Assembly (NCBI GenBank): GCA_964606165.1
Contig: CAZSFQ010000004.1
Coordinates: 1-64,000, forward strand
Length of the DNA: 64,000 bases
DNA from: UBA4923 sp964606165
GTDB taxonomy: Bacteria > Bacillota > Clostridia > Saccharofermentanales > DTU023
Direction: 5' to 3'
Shown here: positions 62,182 through 64,000 of the stretch, piece by piece
How positions within the stretch are numbered: the stretch's first letter is position 1
How the letters are laid out: each line of letters opens with the position of its first letter
Notes under the pieces: model-generated
What the model saw: the letters and a program-made list of their open reading frames with translations, nothing else
Databases searched by the model: none
What the model was told of the DNA's origin: nothing
Position numbers and translations under genes: made by a program

Positions 62182-63152
62182 TGACATTGATTAATCTCAT
62201 AAACGCGGCAGTCCTGGCCGGTACCCCCCTGCTACTCGCCACCTGCGGCGAAATCCTGACCGAGAAATCAGGCAGCCTGAACCTGGGTGTCGAAGGCATG
62301 ATGTATATGGGTGCCATTGCGGGCCTTGCCGGCGCCTGGTATGCAGAGCAGTGGTTTGGGCACGGTGGCATGATAGCGGTGGTCTTCGCTTTTGTCTTCT
62401 CTTTCCTGTGCGGGGCGCTCGCCGGCCTGATCTACGCCGTCCTGACAGTTTCCCTTCGCGCAAACCAGAACGTCACCGGCCTGACACTGGCCATCTTCGG
62501 CACGGGTTTCGGGAAGTTCTTTGGAGAGGTCCTGGGCCACAAGGCCGGCGGTTACGTTACGGTCACGGATCAAACAAAGGCCATGTACGGGCGGGTCAAT
62601 TTCGGCAAACTCGCTGAAATACCGGTTATTGGCACACTTTTCTTCAAGTACAACTGGCTGGTCTATCTGTCCCTGGCTCTGGCCATACTGATGGGCTGGT
62701 TCTTGAGCAAGACCCGCAAGGGCCTGTCGCTTCGGGCAGTCGGCGAAAGCCCCGCGACAGCGGACAGCGCCGGAATCAATGTCACCCGATACCGTTACCT
62801 TGCAGCCCTTGTAGGGGGCGGCCTGTGCGGCCTGGGCGGCATGTACATGTCCATGGTTGACCAGAAGGGTATCTGGGTCCAGGACTGCATCAGCGGCTAC
62901 GGCTGGCTGGCCATTGCCCTGGTTATATTCGCCACCTGGAACCCGCTGCGCGCCATCTACTGCGCCATCATTTTTGGCGGATTGAGCGTCATGTACATGT
63001 ATGTCCCCATTAAGGGGCTGCCCATACCCATCTACCGCATGTTCCCCTACATCGCGACAGTCATCGTACTGATCATCACCAGCATGATGCAGATCAAGGA
63101 ACATGCCCAGCCTGCCGGGACCGGCCTCAACTACTTCCGCGAGGAGCGCTGA
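62178..63152 (+). CDS. Nucleoside ABC importer permease 2
   Basis: Second BPD_transp_2 permease (NupQ type), 324 residues with eight or more membrane segments. GTPLLLATCGEILTEKSG, NLGVEGMM and the cytoplasmic coupling region SKTRKGLSLRAVGESPATADSAG in two parts are family marks. The C-terminus after the last helix is short. It is the last gene of the importer operon and is followed by a strong terminator. Confidence 0.92.
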   Translation: MMTLINLINAAVLAGTPLLLATCGEILTEKSGSLNLGVEGMMYMGAIAGLAGAWYAEQWFGHGGMIAVVFAFVFSFLCGALAGLIYAVLTVSLRANQNVTGLTLAIFGTGFGKFFGEVLGHKAGGYVTVTDQTKAMYGRVNFGKLAEIPVIGTLFFKYNWLVYLSLALAILMGWFLSKTRKGLSLRAVGESPATADSAGINVTRYRYLAALVGGGLCGLGGMYMSMVDQKGIWVQDCISGYGWLAIALVIFATWNPLRAIYCAIIFGGLSVMYMYVPIKGLPIPIYRMFPYIATVIVLIITSMMQIKEHAQPAGTGLNYFREER

Positions 63153-63173
63153 CCCTCTAATTATCCGGCATGA

Positions 63174-63206
63174 GCCCGCCCTTGCCTTGTATGGGCGGGC
63201 TTTTTT
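63174..63206 (+). terminator. Terminator of the nucleoside importer operon
   Basis: GCCCGCCC / GGGCGGGC, 8-bp stem with an 11-base loop, followed by six T residues, 22 bases after the last permease stop. Confidence 0.92.
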
Positions 63207-63218
63207 GCGGGCAGGGTC

Positions 63219-63227
63219 TGGTATAGT
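63219..63227 (+). promoter_or_regulatory. Extended -10 promoter for lpd
   Basis: TGG-TATAGT 38 bases before the lpd ATG and just after the operon terminator. No clear -35 box. Confidence 0.5.
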
Positions 63228-63264
63228 AATTCAGGATTATTCGGTGGAGACAAAGGAGTCAACC

Positions 63265-64000
63265 ATGTACGATCTCATCATCATCGGAGCCGGGCCGGGA
63301 GGCTATGTAGCGGCTGAACGGGCCGGCCGGGCCGGTCTGCGCGTCGTCTTGATCGAGAAGGAAAAACTGGGGGGCGTCTGCCTCAATGAGGGCTGTATCC
63401 CCTCCAAGGCTCTTCTTAATTCAGCCAAACTTTACCGGCACGCGGCCGACAGCAAAGCCTTCGGTGTTGTTACGGAAACGGTTTCCTACGACCAGGCCAG
63501 AGTCGTCAAACGTAAGGACAAGGTGGTAAGGAAGCTGGTCGCTGGAATCCAGAACCAGATGAGCGGGGCCGGCGTTGAAGTCATTAAGGCCCAAGCCACG
63601 ATTCTTCCCCGGGAGGACGGCACATTCCGGATCCAAGCCGGCGATCATATCTATGAATCCCGCAAGCTTATCATCGCGACGGGGTCGGAGCCGGTTATCC
63701 TCCCCCTTCCCGGTATCAGAGAGTCCATGGGGGACACAGTAATCACCAATCGCGAGATCCTTGACCTGGAAGAAATCCCCAGTAAACTGCTGGTGATCGG
63801 CGGAGGTGTGATCGGTCTTGAGATGGCCTGCTACTATCAGTCAGTTGGCTCCCAGGTTGTGGTGGTGGAAATGCTCGACCACATCGCCGGCAATGTCGAT
63901 CCCGAGATCGGCCGGCGCCTGCAGCAGGTCTACGAAAAGCTGGGCATGGTGTTCCATCTGTCGTCCTGCGTCACCCGTGTCGAAGGCGGTACAGTCTTCT
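63265..64000 (+). CDS. lpdA: Dihydrolipoyl dehydrogenase, 5' part cut by window edge
   Basis: E3 flavoenzyme that reoxidises dihydrolipoamide in 2-oxoacid dehydrogenases or the glycine cleavage system. About 245 N-terminal residues are present of roughly 460. The FAD-binding GAGPGGYVAA is at 8-17, the redox-active disulfide is in GGVCLNEGCIPSK, and the NAD-binding GGGVIGLEMA begins near residue 179. ATG 63265 has AAAGGAG upstream. No lipoyl domain precedes the FAD domain, unlike some clostridial forms. What complex it serves lies to the right of the window. Confidence 0.93.
   Translation, partial: MYDLIIIGAGPGGYVAAERAGRAGLRVVLIEKEKLGGVCLNEGCIPSKALLNSAKLYRHAADSKAFGVVTETVSYDQARVVKRKDKVVRKLVAGIQNQMSGAGVEVIKAQATILPREDGTFRIQAGDHIYESRKLIIATGSEPVILPLPGIRESMGDTVITNREILDLEEIPSKLLVIGGGVIGLEMACYYQSVGSQVVVVEMLDHIAGNVDPEIGRRLQQVYEKLGMVFHLSSCVTRVEGGTVF

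Noticed and set aside
1..64000. CRISPR arrays, tRNA or rRNA genes, insertion sequences, prophage
   Set aside because: No spaced direct repeats, cloverleaf sequences, transposase or phage structural motifs were seen on either strand.

Overview
The window looks like a chromosomal segment from a moderately high-GC low-copy Firmicute, most likely class Clostridia. The pointers are a CtsR/McsA/McsB stress operon, MurT with a GatD-like partner, GatCAB amidotransferase genes, a mazG-rqcP(yabO)-divIC cluster, tryptophanase, and a nucleoside BMP-type ABC importer. Promoters with sigma-A consensus and AGGAGG-type ribosome sites fit this. Placement below class is a guess. No tRNA, rRNA, CRISPR array, insertion sequence or phage gene was seen; this is a housekeeping region with a few unusual pieces.

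Layout. 1-9.4 kb (minus strand): rpoB-rpoC, a terminator, then ctsR-mcsA-mcsB (mcsB runs off the left edge). 9.6-11.8 kb (plus): murT and a GatD homologue that has lost its catalytic residues. 11.9-26.8 kb (minus): a membrane-anchored peptidyl-prolyl isomerase, a HAD phosphatase, a CorC/CNNM-type CBS protein, an EF-G paralogue, an alpha/beta hydrolase plus tryptophanase, a DUF2079 membrane protein, a tRNA-dihydrouridine synthase, and a three-gene serine operon (class V aminotransferase, SerA, DUF1015). 26.9-32.6 kb (minus): RDD protein, patatin-like lipase, SbcD, SbcC. 32.9-37.9 kb (plus): an aspartyl-tRNA synthetase fused to GatC, then gatA and gatB. 38-43.8 kb: M42 peptidase (minus), SleB-like cell-wall hydrolase, trkA-trkH potassium uptake, flavin reductase. 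43.9-48.6 kb: a pair of membrane proteins (one DUF5058), a small DUF2007-like protein, endonuclease IV, divIC, rqcP, mazG, Nudix. 48.7-52.9 kb: a tandem duplication of a whole transcription unit coding a beta-solenoid surface protein. 52.9-64 kb: lipoate ligase, HerA-like ATPase, threonine synthase, a four-gene nucleoside ABC importer, and the start of dihydrolipoyl dehydrogenase.

The points most worth attention are: (1) the AspRS-GatC fusion, which physically joins the enzyme able to make Asp-tRNA(Asn) to the amidotransferase that repairs it, directly upstream of gatAB; (2) the GatD homologue with both the nucleophile Cys and the catalytic His replaced while still translationally coupled to murT; (3) the 2-kb tandem duplication of a surface-protein gene with promoter, leader and terminator; (4) a strong bidirectional terminator lying inside the 5' end of the dus reading frame; (5) face-to-face overlapping promoters between rpoBC and murT-gatD. 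All functional calls come from reading the sequence and family knowledge; no database search was run.
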